The notes: a model not told the origin generated them from the sequence alone. A stretch of 64,000 bases of DNA from JAJFUE01 sp041687335 (GCA_041687335.1 JAWLCE010000020.1:16442-80441), one strand, 5' to 3'. Numbered from the stretch's first letter, positions 36,394 through 44,712 are shown. Numbers and translations: made by a program.

Positions 36394-38393
36394 GGCGCGG
36401 CCCTTCGCGCTTCGATGAACAGGTAAGGCCCCACCTCGCGGGGTTCGGCGAGGCAGTGGGGACGCAGCCAGCGTTCCAGCAACGGGTTCGCGGGTGTCGG
36501 GACCGGCACCCAGCGGCCGGTCAGGCGGCGGCTGACAAGCCGGGGCAGGCTTAGCCAATGCGCCAGGTCGAAGGCGCGGTGGGCGGCCGGGGTCAGGTAA
36601 TGCTGCCGGCGCGTGATCTCCAGGCCGTGCCGCTCGAGCCGCCGGCGCCAGGTTTGCACTGAATCGCAGTGGTAATGGCGCGAATGCCGGTTAAACCAGC
36701 GCCCATAGGCCGCGGCGGCCCGCGGCAGGCCGAGCGCGCGCGCCAGTGCCGCGCCCAGCAGCATGCCGGCGAAGTGGTCGCTGGGCACGGTCAGCAGCAG
36801 GCGTCCGCCCGGGGCGAGCACGCGCGCGATCTCGGCGACGGCCGGCTCCAGGTGTTCGATGTGCTCAAGCACGGAATTGGCGATGACCGTGCGCATGGAG
36901 CCGTCCGGCCAGGGCAGCGCCGTTGCGTCGGCCTGCGTCAGGTGACGATAGACCCCCCAGCGGTGGGCCTCGCGCAGCGCGCCGGCTTCGGGGTCGACCC
37001 CAGCAAAGACCGCCCCGCTGAACGCGAGCGAAGCGAAGTGGCCGTCGCCGCAGCCCAAGTCGAGCACCGGTTGCTCGAAGGGGGCGGCCTGCTCCAGCAG
37101 GCGGCACTCGACGGCGCGCACCAGCGCGCGGAAGGCGGGCAGCTCGCGCAGGTGATCGGCCAGATAATCACGGCGCGAGGCGTGCAGCAGCGGCCCCTCG
37201 AGCAGCGGCGGCTGGATGGGGGCCGATCGTCCGTTGGCGCCCGGCCGCAGGACCTCGAGCATCTCCTCGAAGCGGTCGAGGGCGCGCTCCAGGGAGAAGA
37301 TCGCCTCGACATGCCGGCGCCCGCGCCGGTAGCGCTCGGGCTCGGCCAGCACCGCCGCGATGGCGTCGGCCAACGCCTCGGCGTCACGCGGCGGGGCCAG
37401 CCTCCCCATGCCGGTCATCTGGACCGGGGCACGCACACCCGGCAGGTCGCTCGCCACCACCGGGGTGCCGCACAGCATGGCCTCGACCTGCACCATGCCA
37501 AAGCTTTCGGTGGGGTTGACGCTGGGCAGCGCGAGCACATCGCAGGCGGCGTAAAAAGCCGACAGGTCCACATCTGAGAGTTGCCCCAGCAGCGCGACGC
37601 GATCGCCCAGCGCCGCCAGCAGCGGCCCGATGAGCGTCCGGTAGGGCTCCTCACCAATCACATGTTCGGTGTCGCCGACCATCAGCAGCCGCACGGGCGC
37701 CCCCGCCGCGCGCTCGATGCGGCCCAGCCCCTCGGGCAGGTATTCGATCCCTTTTTCCGGGGCGAGGCGCGCGGCAACGCCGATCAGCCGGCGGCCGCCG
37801 TCGGCGTGCCGGCGGCGCAGCTCGGCCACCGCCACCGGGTCCGGCGTCGCCACGGCAATCGGCGGCACGATGCAGACGAGCTTGTGGCCCAGGCCGCGCA
37901 GCAGCCGGCTGTGAAGCGAGTAATCGACGCTATAGCTGAGCAGGGCATCGGCGCGCGCGGCGGCCAGGAGGTTGCAGCACGCCACGCCGCGCGTCACGAG
38001 CGCGTTGAAGAGCCCCGGCGGCAGCGTGATATCGCAGTGATAGGCGCCGATGAGCGGCCGGCCCAACCGGCGAGCCAGCCGCGTCAGCCAGAATATTTCA
38101 AGCGGCGTGTTGGGCAGGCTCATCACGATGGCATCATGCGCCGCCGCCAGCTCGGCGGCACGTGCGCCATAGCCCCGCATCAGCGCCCCCTTGCTCACAC
38201 GCAGCGCCACCGGCAACCGCACGACATTGATCCCGCCCTCGACCGCCTGCTCGGGCAGGGCGGCGTCGTAGCGCGAGGTCAGCACCGTCACATGATGGCC
38301 GCGCCGGGCGAGGCCCTCGGCCATCCGTTGGTTATAGACGGTGACGCCGGAGATGTACGGCCTGTAATAGGTCATGGCGAACAGCAATTTCAT
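36390..38393 (-). CDS. GT4 glycosyltransferase fused to a SAM methyltransferase
   Basis: A 667-residue two-domain protein. Residues 1-about 375 are a GT4 glycosyltransferase (start KLLFAMTYYRPYISGVTVYNQ; donor-site motif PTESFGMVQVEAMLCGTPVVASDLPG, the E-x7-E type). Residues about 430-590 are a class I methyltransferase with DLGCGDGHFASLAFSG as motif I and VIANSVLEHIEHLEPAV as the type-11 signature. The C-terminal 70 residues are also methyltransferase-like (RHYHCDSVQTWRRRLERHG). The start at 38393 matches the GT4 N-terminus. Likely role: adding and methylating a cell-surface sugar before the downstream GT39 enzymes act. It is the first gene of the leftward operon. Confidence 0.9.
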   Translation of the reverse strand: MKLLFAMTYYRPYISGVTVYNQRMAEGLARRGHHVTVLTSRYDAALPEQAVEGGINVVRLPVALRVSKGALMRGYGARAAELAAAHDAIVMSLPNTPLEIFWLTRLARRLGRPLIGAYHCDITLPPGLFNALVTRGVACCNLLAAARADALLSYSVDYSLHSRLLRGLGHKLVCIVPPIAVATPDPVAVAELRRRHADGGRRLIGVAARLAPEKGIEYLPEGLGRIERAAGAPVRLLMVGDTEHVIGEEPYRTLIGPLLAALGDRVALLGQLSDVDLSAFYAACDVLALPSVNPTESFGMVQVEAMLCGTPVVASDLPGVRAPVQMTGMGRLAPPRDAEALADAIAAVLAEPERYRRGRRHVEAIFSLERALDRFEEMLEVLRPGANGRSAPIQPPLLEGPLLHASRRDYLADHLRELPAFRALVRAVECRLLEQAAPFEQPVLDLGCGDGHFASLAFSGAVFAGVDPEAGALREAHRWGVYRHLTQADATALPWPDGSMRTVIANSVLEHIEHLEPAVAEIARVLAPGGRLLLTVPSDHFAGMLLGAALARALGLPRAAAAYGRWFNRHSRHYHCDSVQTWRRRLERHGLEITRRQHYLTPAAHRAFDLAHWLSLPRLVSRRLTGRWVPVPTPANPLLERWLRPHCLAEPREVGPYLFIEARRAAP

Positions 38394-38558
38394 ATGACGA
38401 AAAATGAGGCTTTGGCAAATCTGTCGCAAGCTAAAAGTGACAAATTCATTACTGGTACGATGGCGTAAGTCTTTACTTGGCTGGCAAGTTGAATTAGACT
38501 TCATTCTGTTTTACAAGCCTTCGAGAGCGGTGCCTTTGGGCGGACAGGCGGGGTCACC

Positions 38559-40037
38559 ATGAGACCACGATTTTTCCAGCATCCGATTGCGGGCGTCCTC
38601 AGGCCGGCGCTTGGCTTGCTCGTGAGCCTGATCTTTCTGGCGACCACCCACGGCCAGACAGGAACCATCACCCCAACGGCGACGAGCACCAGCACCCCGA
38701 CACCCACACGAACCAGCACGCCAACGATGATCCCGACTGGGACCGCCACGGCCACCCCAACGGCGACGCGAACCCATACCCCGACGGCCACACATACCAG
38801 CACCCCAACGATGACGCCGACCAGGACTGCAACGGCAACGCCCACCCATACGCCCACAATGAGCCCAACCTGGACCCCCACGGCCACCGCAACGGCCACG
38901 CTGACGCCAACGATGTCGCCGACCTGGGTTCCGACCGGGACTCCCACGGCGACGCCCACCCCCACGGCAACCCCCACGCCCCAGCCCAGCCTCGTGTTCG
39001 AGAACCCAGGCAGCCTGGTGGCGTTCGAGGGGGATGCCGCGACAACCCTCACGGTAGGGGTGCGGCTCAGGCATCGCGGCAGCGGCACGGTCAGCGTGGA
39101 CTACGCCACCACCGCGACCGATTCGGCGCTGCCGGGCGTGGATTATCTACCCACGACGGGGACGCTGAGCTTCCCGTCCCCGGTCGTCCGCCGGGAGTTC
39201 GAGGTCACGATCCTTCCCGATGATCATTTCAAAACTTATGAGACCTTCGCGGTGGAGCTGCGGAACCCGGTCGGCGCGGAACTGGAGCGGTCGTCAGCGG
39301 TGGTGACCATTATCGACTGGTCGATCAGCGCGATCGTGCGCTACCTGCTCGGCCTGACGAGCGATCCGGCGGGGCTTGATGTCAACAGCGACGGCAAGGT
39401 CGACGTGGCGGATCTGGTCAGCCGGATCGAGACGTTGCCGCCGCCCCGGCCGGTCGGGCCCCATCCCGCCGACGGCGCGCCGGCCGTGCCCGTGGGGACG
39501 ATGCTCAGCTGGGCGCCCACCCCGAGGGGCACAAGCTATGAGCTGTTCCTCTGGCCGGCCGGCCAGCCGCGCCCGGCGACCCCCACCACCACGAGCCTGA
39601 CGCTGAGTGAGTATCAGCCGCCGGCCACGCTGGAGCTGGAAACGAGCTACCGCTGGCAGATAGTGGCCATCAATCCCAACGGCTGCGCCGAAAGCCCGAT
39701 CTGGCATTTCACGACCGAACTTGCGCCCGCCGTGCAGATTCTGGCCCCGGCCGAGGCCGTCAGCTGGAAGATCGGCAGTCAGGAATCGGTGCAGTGGCGC
39801 CTGTCGCTCGACGCCGGCACGGCCTGCCGGATCGAGTTGTGGCGCGCTGACGTGCGGGTCGCAGTGCTGGGCGACGGCTTCTCACCCTCGGGCGAGGCCG
39901 TCACCCCGATCACCGTGCCGGCGGTGACGCCGGGCGATGGCTATCGTTTACACGTTGTGAGCTATTGGCTGGAAAGCCAGTCGGCGGCTGAAGCCTTCGC
40001 CCAGAGCGATCCTTTTATCACGATCATCGTTGACTGA
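38559..40037 (+). CDS. Secreted Thr/Pro-linker, Calx-beta and dockerin-like protein
   Basis: A 492-residue protein with a signal peptide (cleavage near ATTHG-Q, residue 33). Domains in order: a low-complexity Thr/Pro linker (about 34-146), a Calx-beta domain (about 147-257, with VAFEGDAATTLTVGVRL and DDHFKTYETFAVELRNP) and a single dockerin-like calcium loop (about 263-295, LDVNSDGKVDVADLVSRIE). A fibronectin-III-like domain (about 300-390) and a beta-rich C-terminal domain end the protein. The linker should be heavily glycosylated if the neighbouring operons modify proteins. No cohesin is visible, so the dockerin-like loop may only bind calcium. Confidence 0.82.
   Translation: MRPRFFQHPIAGVLRPALGLLVSLIFLATTHGQTGTITPTATSTSTPTPTRTSTPTMIPTGTATATPTATRTHTPTATHTSTPTMTPTRTATATPTHTPTMSPTWTPTATATATLTPTMSPTWVPTGTPTATPTPTATPTPQPSLVFENPGSLVAFEGDAATTLTVGVRLRHRGSGTVSVDYATTATDSALPGVDYLPTTGTLSFPSPVVRREFEVTILPDDHFKTYETFAVELRNPVGAELERSSAVVTIIDWSISAIVRYLLGLTSDPAGLDVNSDGKVDVADLVSRIETLPPPRPVGPHPADGAPAVPVGTMLSWAPTPRGTSYELFLWPAGQPRPATPTTTSLTLSEYQPPATLELETSYRWQIVAINPNGCAESPIWHFTTELAPAVQILAPAEAVSWKIGSQESVQWRLSLDAGTACRIELWRADVRVAVLGDGFSPSGEAVTPITVPAVTPGDGYRLHVVSYWLESQSAAEAFAQSDPFITIIVD
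38660..38985 (+). repeat. Low-complexity ACC/CCC-rich coding repeat
   Basis: Degenerate units of about 6-12 bases (ACCCCAACG, ACGGCCACG and variants) encode the Thr/Pro linker of the surface protein. This stretch is prone to length changes by replication slippage. Confidence 0.85.
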
Positions 40038-40168
40038 GCTGCGCCGGTGTCTCTGGGACGCGACCGATCTGTTCAACGGGATTTTCACCGCGAGCAGCGG
40101 CGCGTCAGGTCGATGTCACGCCGCAGGCGCACAACGCCAGCGCTATGAAATGTCTGCGAGAAGCAAAC

Positions 40169-40570
40169 ATGCCTCAAAAAGAAAAATTGACCGGTGGGCG
40201 TCTGTTGATACCAAGTGTCGCGTCTTCCTTAATCCTTGCATTACTATATCCCCCGATAACGGCAAATCCACCTTATTCGTGGCGTGAATTTGCTGGCAAA
40301 AACTTCTATGCCGGCATCGATTTTAGCCGTTGGCTGATGGAGTTTTTCATGCTGATCATGATTGCCTACTCTATTCATGAGGCACGGCAATCACAACCAA
40401 GGCACCTCCGGTCATTCATCTTTTTTTTCGCACCGGCCGCTTTGGGTCTATATGTTGCGATGATGCTGACCAATTTACATGAGGTGATCGCGCTTTTATT
40501 TCTGACGCTTGCAGGCGCTATCTGTGCCTTTTCTGGTTGCGTCGTAAAGGTGTTCCGATGTTCAAATTAA
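40169..40570 (+). CDS. Small membrane protein, unknown function
   Basis: A 133-residue protein from the second in-frame ATG (MPQKEKLTGG); a start at 40145 is also possible. Four hydrophobic segments are visible (around residues 15-32, 49-65, 82-98 and 103-122). The G+C content is clearly lower than in neighbouring genes, suggesting recent arrival. It lies just outside the integrated segment. I do not recognise the family. Confidence 0.6.
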   Translation: MPQKEKLTGGRLLIPSVASSLILALLYPPITANPPYSWREFAGKNFYAGIDFSRWLMEFFMLIMIAYSIHEARQSQPRHLRSFIFFFAPAALGLYVAMMLTNLHEVIALLFLTLAGAICAFSGCVVKVFRCSN

Positions 40571-40889
40571 TTAAGCTCAATAAGTTTATTTATTGATTGG
40601 TCCAGCCACCGAACAGCCGCTTGCCGGGCTGATCAGGCACGCCGGCGGCCTTCATGCTGAGAGCAGCGGCATCGACAAGTGCGAAGTAGCTCATGGTCAC
40701 CGCTTGGAATATGGTGATCAGCTTGGCCGCCGACCCGTGGCGCTGGTAGTGGACCAGGTCCCCAACACCTTGGTATCGCCGACCGGCTTCGGGCGCTCGG
40801 CCGCCTGCCCGAAGAATCCCCCGACAGAAACCGGAAATCTCGAAAAAAGTCGAACCAACGGGGCTTGCGGTCGCGCCATGCAGACCCCC

Positions 40890-40928
40890 AAAAAAGCAAA
40901 ACACAGGTCGCTGATTTTAAACGACCTG
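40890..40928 (-). terminator. Terminator behind the partial tRNA copy
   Basis: CAGGTCG (40904-40910) and CGACCTG (40922-40928) form a perfect 7-bp stem. On the minus strand it is followed by T-rich TGTTTTGCTTTTTT. It begins 14 bp beyond the CCA end of the tRNA fragment. It is probably the original chromosomal tRNA-Asp terminator, now separated from the gene's 5' half. Confidence 0.65.
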
Positions 40929-40939
40929 CGCTTGAGTTC

Positions 40940-40989
40940 GAGTGGCGGGGCCGACGAGACTTGAACTCGCGACCTCCGGAGTGACAGTC
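40940..40989 (-). other. Direct repeat of the tRNA-Asp 3' end (attR-like)
   Basis: These 50 bp are identical to 54369-54418, and one mismatch extends the match by 7 bp. On the minus strand they run from the last two bases of the anticodon 5' stem, through the anticodon loop, to the CCA end and CTC. The 5' half of the tRNA is absent, so this is not a functional gene. It marks the distal end of DNA integrated at the tRNA. Confidence 0.9.
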
Positions 40990-41019
40990 GAGCCTGAAAC
41001 ACGGAAAACATTAGACTTA

Positions 41020-41043
41020 GCACGATTCGGTATCGGATCGTGC
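41020..41043. repeat. Imperfect 24-bp palindrome next to the left att repeat
   Basis: GCACGATTCG and CGGATCGTGC pair with one G-T mismatch around a GTAT loop. It sits 30 bp inside the element end and may be an arm-type recombination or regulator site. Confidence 0.4.
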
Positions 41044-41144
41044 GATATGCCACAGCAACACCGACCCCTCTCCTCACCCCATTCTTGACAGCATCGCACG
41101 GAAATCGCACGCTTCAGAGGTGAACAATCTCTGGTGGTGGGGTC

Positions 41145-41570
41145 ATGGAACAGCAGCGATTAGAGCAGATCGCGTAGGAACTCGCTAGGGTCCGCGAGCT
41201 TGAGTGGGAGCTGGCCGAACTGCTCTCCCAAGCCAGCCGCTCCGATTTCAAGACGCTTGGTTGCAGCGGCCTTAAGCAGTTCGTCAAGGAATTCCGGCTG
41301 CCCAAGGATGAGCGCACCTATCGCAGATGGATTCGGGCATATGAGCTGCTTCTCGGTCCCGCACGTGTCAGGCATGACTGTCCGATGGCCGACGTGCGCT
41401 CGCTGGATATCAACGCCTTGGGCCTCTGGTCGGAAGGGCGGCGCCGGCCACCGACGCGAGAAGAGGTCATCGAAAAGCTGGATGAGGTCATCCTCCGTCC
41501 GACCAAGTGGTCACAGAGTGCCAAAAAACGCGAATGCAAGAAGAAGGAGGAAGCCGAAGCAACAGATTGA
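41145..41570 (+). pseudogene. Accessory ORF interrupted by an amber codon
   Basis: The frame from ATG 41145 reads MEQQRLEQIA, then TAG at 41175-41177 (codon 11), then continues without another stop for 131 codons to TGA at 41570. The sequence on both sides reads as one protein (ELARVRELEWELAELLSQ ... TYRRWIRAYELLLG ... EEVIEKLDEVI), rich in charged helices and ending Lys/Glu-rich. A CAG-to-TAG change would explain it. Internal re-initiation is possible but no good start follows the stop. Other genes here end in TAG, so general TAG recoding is unlikely. I do not recognise the family; the context suggests a phage- or plasmid-type accessory protein. Confidence 0.6.
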
Positions 41571-41619
41571 GCCCCTGCAACTTCAGGGCAGAGTCTCATG
41601 CATATCTGAAAGGAGCAAT

Positions 41620-41943
41620 ATGCAGGAATCCGCCGAAGCAACCGAAAGAATGACCGTCGCCATTCTATTCTGGCCATCCATCGCCGACCAGCTCGACATC
41701 ACCCTTCAGGAATGTCAGGAGTTCCTCGTCTACTTTCACGATGAAGTTGGCTGCTACACAACCGCCTTCCCCGGCGGCGAAACGCACGGGACACTCTTTC
41801 TTGTAAGCAGCCTGCGCCAGCGAATTGAACGAGAAGATTCTGGGGGCTTGGAACTCCCGATCCATGTCCAATACGTCTACGACCACGTTTTACACTTGAT
41901 CGATCCCCCGACCGATTACATCTGGTTCTGGAACTGCAACTGA
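41620..41943 (+). CDS. Small accessory protein, unknown function
   Basis: A 107-residue protein. AAGGAG ends five bases before the ATG, the best ribosome-binding site in the element. The sequence is acidic and aromatic-rich (VGCYTTAFPGGETHGTLFL, HVLHLIDPPTDYIWFWN). It has no signal peptide or membrane helix. It lies between the amber-interrupted ORF and the DUF6876 gene in the same direction, probably in one transcript. Confidence 0.7.
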   Translation: MQESAEATERMTVAILFWPSIADQLDITLQECQEFLVYFHDEVGCYTTAFPGGETHGTLFLVSSLRQRIEREDSGGLELPIHVQYVYDHVLHLIDPPTDYIWFWNCN

Positions 41944-42085
41944 ACCCAGCCAATAGCTCGCCTTTGAGCTGCCGGCTCCTGCCTCTCGTCTCTCATGGAA
42001 CAACAGTCGCAATCCCGCCGCGGGTGATTCACCTCTGCGGATAGCATTTTCATATCTTCAACCTGCAGGGCAAAGGAGCATAATC

Positions 42086-42487
42086 ATGAGCGATATTTCG
42101 CCTGTCGCCTCCCAAATTCATCAGAGACTCACGCACTTCACCGGCACCACCACATACGTCCGTCACTGGACAGGAGCTCTGCTCTATACCGAGGGCGTTC
42201 AGTGGCTCGCCGAGAAAGCCGGAGCCTACTGGCTGATCGACGCCATTGCGAGCTGGCAGCCCGAATGCCGCAAGCACCCCATGCTGCGCGAGATGCAGTT
42301 CTGGCGCCTCAACGTGAACCAAGCCGACAACTCCGCCGGGCTTGAGTGCTTTCCCGATGATGGCCACCCCGCCCACGTCCGCCAGGAGATCGAGTTCACC
42401 GACTTCCCCCTCGCCGAAATCAAGCTCTGGGCCGCCGCCGGCGGTCCGGGTGGCCGCATGGTCCTCATGCTCCCGGGCGAATATTGA
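42086..42487 (+). CDS. DUF6876 family protein
   Basis: A 133-residue protein. Diagnostic stretches are RLTHFTGTTTYVRHW, LLYTEGVQWLAEKAGAYWLID and FPLAEIKLWAA. AAAGGAG lies seven bases before the start. The family is found mostly on plasmids, phages and integrated elements and has no known function. Its presence supports a mobile origin for this segment. Confidence 0.88.
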   Translation: MSDISPVASQIHQRLTHFTGTTTYVRHWTGALLYTEGVQWLAEKAGAYWLIDAIASWQPECRKHPMLREMQFWRLNVNQADNSAGLECFPDDGHPAHVRQEIEFTDFPLAEIKLWAAAGGPGGRMVLMLPGEY

Positions 42488-42567
42488 GGGATGTAAATTT
42501 GGAGGGGTGATGAAATGACCCTGATCCTGGTGGTATGCTCATAGAGCAGTAGAAAGGACGCGGGTTC

Positions 42568-42843
42568 GTGATCTTCGACAACAGAGATTCAGAATCTTCA
42601 GAGACCGTCGCCGGAGGAGCTCTCCTCGTACCAACCCGCGTCCATGCTCGGACACATTTTGAACTGGCGGCCGACCTGCTTGTGCCCGAGGGGCAGACGC
42701 CGCGGGAAGTCTTCGATGCGACGATCCAGCTCATCCTCGACTGGTTCAGCGAGAGCTTTCAGCGGACGATTCCGGACCCGGTGCGGCGGCATGAGGATTT
42801 CGGCTGGAGCGCACCGGCCGTGTTGTCTTTGAAGGCGTCTTGA
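42568..42843 (+). CDS. Hypothetical protein
   Basis: A 91-residue frame starting at GTG, with AAAGGA about 11 bases upstream. It includes VHARTHFELAADLLVPEGQTPREVF and LILDWFSESFQ, a plausible soluble alpha/beta protein. A nine-codon frame with a GGAGGGG site begins at 42514, just upstream, and could be a leader. Support is moderate, based on codon pattern and co-direction with the DUF6876 gene. Confidence 0.5.
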   Translation: MIFDNRDSESSETVAGGALLVPTRVHARTHFELAADLLVPEGQTPREVFDATIQLILDWFSESFQRTIPDPVRRHEDFGWSAPAVLSLKAS

Positions 42844-42918
42844 TCCCCGAGCGGGAAATCTGGAGCACCCGCCGCCGCGGCGAATTCGCAACCAATGCGA
42901 CTTTTGTGAAATTTTCCG

Positions 42919-42943
42919 GCAACCAAATCGATCCGATGGCGTC
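42919..42943 (+). promoter_or_regulatory. ECF-type promoter upstream of the single-pass membrane protein
   Basis: GCAACC (42919-42924), 15 bp, then CGTC (42940-42943) followed by TAT. It lies 33 bp upstream of the ATG. It matches the promoter of the ECF sigma gene (44657-44681) in both elements, in the spacer length and in distance to the start codon. AAC and CGTC are the classic recognition elements of ECF sigma factors. Confidence 0.6.
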
Positions 42944-42975
42944 TATTTGAATGAGCGGGCACCGGGAGAGTGGCC

Positions 42976-44304
42976 ATGGAACCCCAAGGATCGAGAAAAA
43001 TACATCGCATCTGGTGGGTGCTGGGGAGCGTGGCGCTGGCGCCGGTTGTTCTTGTTGTGCTGCTCAGCTTTGTCTTCTGGCTGGGCGCCCCCAAGAGCGA
43101 GCAACTGGCCCTGCCCGCCGACCTGCGATTCTATCCCCCGGCAATTGTTCAAACCGATCCGCCCCCGGCTCCGGCGCGACCCATCATTGGAGTAAAATTT
43201 GAGGAGATCCTGCAGGACCGCGCCGACCCCGCCGCCATCGCCATTTATGAGGACTGGCAGCGGCAGTGGTATGCGGACAATGACCAGCGCCTGCTCAAGA
43301 TTACGTCGGACTGGCAACCGGGCCAGCCGTTCACGCCCGAGCTGACGGCCTGGCTCGAGGAAAACCCACGCTTCGTTAAGGACTTTCATCAACTGGCGGC
43401 GTTGGGCGGGCTGCCATGTTATACCGAGGCCGACATGGTCTGGCTGCTCGCGCGCGAGGACCTGAAGGCTGCCGACCTGACCAACCTGCCCCTGCCGGAT
43501 TTCCTGTTGATCCAAACCGGCTGCAAGTTCCTTTGCGCCGAGTCGCGCCGGCTGCGCCAGTCGGGCGATGCCGAAGGCGCCGCCGACACCCTTCTTAATG
43601 CATTGGTCATCGCCCGCTCCTTTCGCCGCCCGCTAGCGATCAACCAGATCTTCGCCGACGGAATCCAGGGTATGACGCTCGACGAATTGGAGCTGTGGCT
43701 GAGGGAGGATCCGCCTCCGACCGCGCTGGCCGCCCGCCTGCGCCGGGAACTGGCCGCTTTTGAAGTAGCGCTCACCGAGCTGGAGGCCACGCTCGAGCTG
43801 TCCGCACAAATCGAGCAGAAGGCGATGCGGCTGGAATACCAGGAGATGCGTGAGCGGCTGCTGGGGCTGCTGCGGGAGCCGGCGCGCTCTCTGTTCCGTG
43901 AATCGCTGCACCGGCGCCTGCCTCCGCAGTTGGCGAAGTTTCCTGAAATCGGAGTCTTCGATGTCGGCTTCGCGTTATTGGATAGCCCATGGATGATCTC
44001 GACTGAAATCGCTTCGGCGGCAAACGAGGCGATTTCCCTCAAATCGCGGGCTTCGGCCATCGTCGGGGAGTTCGACAACCACTGGCGCGAGCGCCTCACC
44101 TGCTTTGACTCCTTCGCAAACTACCAGCTCGCAGGAGTTGCGACCTTTGCCGGAGGCCTCAGGGTCCCGGTTCGTGTCAAAGATGCTGCCGCGCCGGATT
44201 TCAGGCTGAAGTGGCGCGAGCAGGCGCTTGCCGCCCAAACCCGATTGCGGGTCATGCTGGCCGCACTTGATGCAATTGAATCCGATTCCCTGCCTGAGCC
44301 GTAA
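42976..44304 (+). CDS. Single-pass membrane protein, probable ECF regulon member
   Basis: A 442-residue protein starting at ATG 42976 (GGGAG seven bases upstream; an in-frame GTG at 42970 is less likely). One membrane helix spans about residues 12-35 (WWVLGSVALAPVVLVVLLSF). A long extracytoplasmic alpha-helical region follows, including ADMVWLLAREDLKAADLTN, a helical EMRERLLGLLREPARSLFRESLHRRL stretch and LAAQTRLRVMLAALDAIE near the end. I do not recognise the family. Its promoter is nearly the same as that of the nearby sigma-fusion gene. It may thus be a partner or sensor of that protein, an inference from promoter and proximity. Confidence 0.7.
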   Translation: MEPQGSRKIHRIWWVLGSVALAPVVLVVLLSFVFWLGAPKSEQLALPADLRFYPPAIVQTDPPPAPARPIIGVKFEEILQDRADPAAIAIYEDWQRQWYADNDQRLLKITSDWQPGQPFTPELTAWLEENPRFVKDFHQLAALGGLPCYTEADMVWLLAREDLKAADLTNLPLPDFLLIQTGCKFLCAESRRLRQSGDAEGAADTLLNALVIARSFRRPLAINQIFADGIQGMTLDELELWLREDPPPTALAARLRRELAAFEVALTELEATLELSAQIEQKAMRLEYQEMRERLLGLLREPARSLFRESLHRRLPPQLAKFPEIGVFDVGFALLDSPWMISTEIASAANEAISLKSRASAIVGEFDNHWRERLTCFDSFANYQLAGVATFAGGLRVPVRVKDAAAPDFRLKWREQALAAQTRLRVMLAALDAIESDSLPEP

Positions 44305-44366
44305 ATCCGAAATTTGATCTACCGCTGCCTGCTCCTGCTGGCCGGGCACTACCGCAACATGAGCGC

Positions 44367-44642
44367 GGCATCGACGGCGCGAAGGCCGCGTTCGAGCAGG
44401 AGCTGGCCACGCTCGGCCTGCGCCACGGCCCCTCGATCTCGCGCGAGCGCGCCGGCGAGTACGGCGACCATTATTTCATCCAGCACGCCGGCCGCCGCCA
44501 CTTCATCGAGAGCCACCTGCGCAACAACGGCAACACCCGCGACCCCCGCCGCTGCCTCGCCATCTACTTCCTCTGGCACGAGGAGTCCCAGCAAGTCATC
44601 ACCTGCTCCCTCCCCGCCCACCTGCCGATCGCGATCAGTTGA
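44367..44642 (+). pseudogene. 5'-truncated remnant of a mobile-element protein
   Basis: A clean reading frame of 91 codons ends at TGA 44642 but has no start codon upstream. It reads GIDGAKAAFEQELATLGL ... YGDHYFIQHAGRRHFIE ... DPRRCLAIYFLWHEESQQVITCSLPAHLPIAIS. The ending resembles conserved C-termini of plasmid and island proteins (FFWDxExxQVVVGxLPxHL-type, from memory). The N-terminal part was probably lost when the ECF module arrived. Confidence 0.5.
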
Positions 44643-44656
44643 GCTCGGCTTCAGCT

Positions 44657-44681
44657 GTAACCTTTCTTGACCAGACGCGTC
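44657..44681 (+). promoter_or_regulatory. ECF-type promoter of the sigma-fusion gene
   Basis: GTAACC (44657-44662), a 15-bp spacer and CGTC (44678-44681), then CTAT. It lies 32 bp before the ATG of the ECF sigma fusion. This is the expected form for autoregulation by an ECF sigma factor. Its twin is at 42919-42943. Confidence 0.65.
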
Positions 44682-44712
44682 CTATGGTGCAGTTTGACCG
44701 GGAGGCAGCGGG

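Larger units (their letters stand above)
40571..41144. other. Left junction of the integrated segment, no intact gene
   Basis: Overlapping frames on the minus strand (for example one ending PGKRLFGGWTNQ at 40592) look like decayed coding DNA in shifted frames but cannot be joined. The region holds a terminator, the partial tRNA repeat and a palindrome, listed separately. Confidence 0.5.

Noticed and set aside
38660..38985. CRISPR-like repeats
   Set aside because: The short repeating units are in-frame Thr/Pro codons without spacers; no array or cas gene is present.
40590..40904. Minus-strand ORF outside the left repeat
   Set aside because: Its ending looks coding but adjoining sense is in other frames, and no start or full gene can be built.
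41145..41570. Genome-wide TAG recoding
   Set aside because: Several normal genes here end in TAG at the expected place, for example the solute-binding lipoprotein and elbB.
42514..42540. Nine-codon leader-like frame with a strong ribosome-binding site
   Set aside because: Too short to call without conservation; mentioned only as a possible leader of the next gene.
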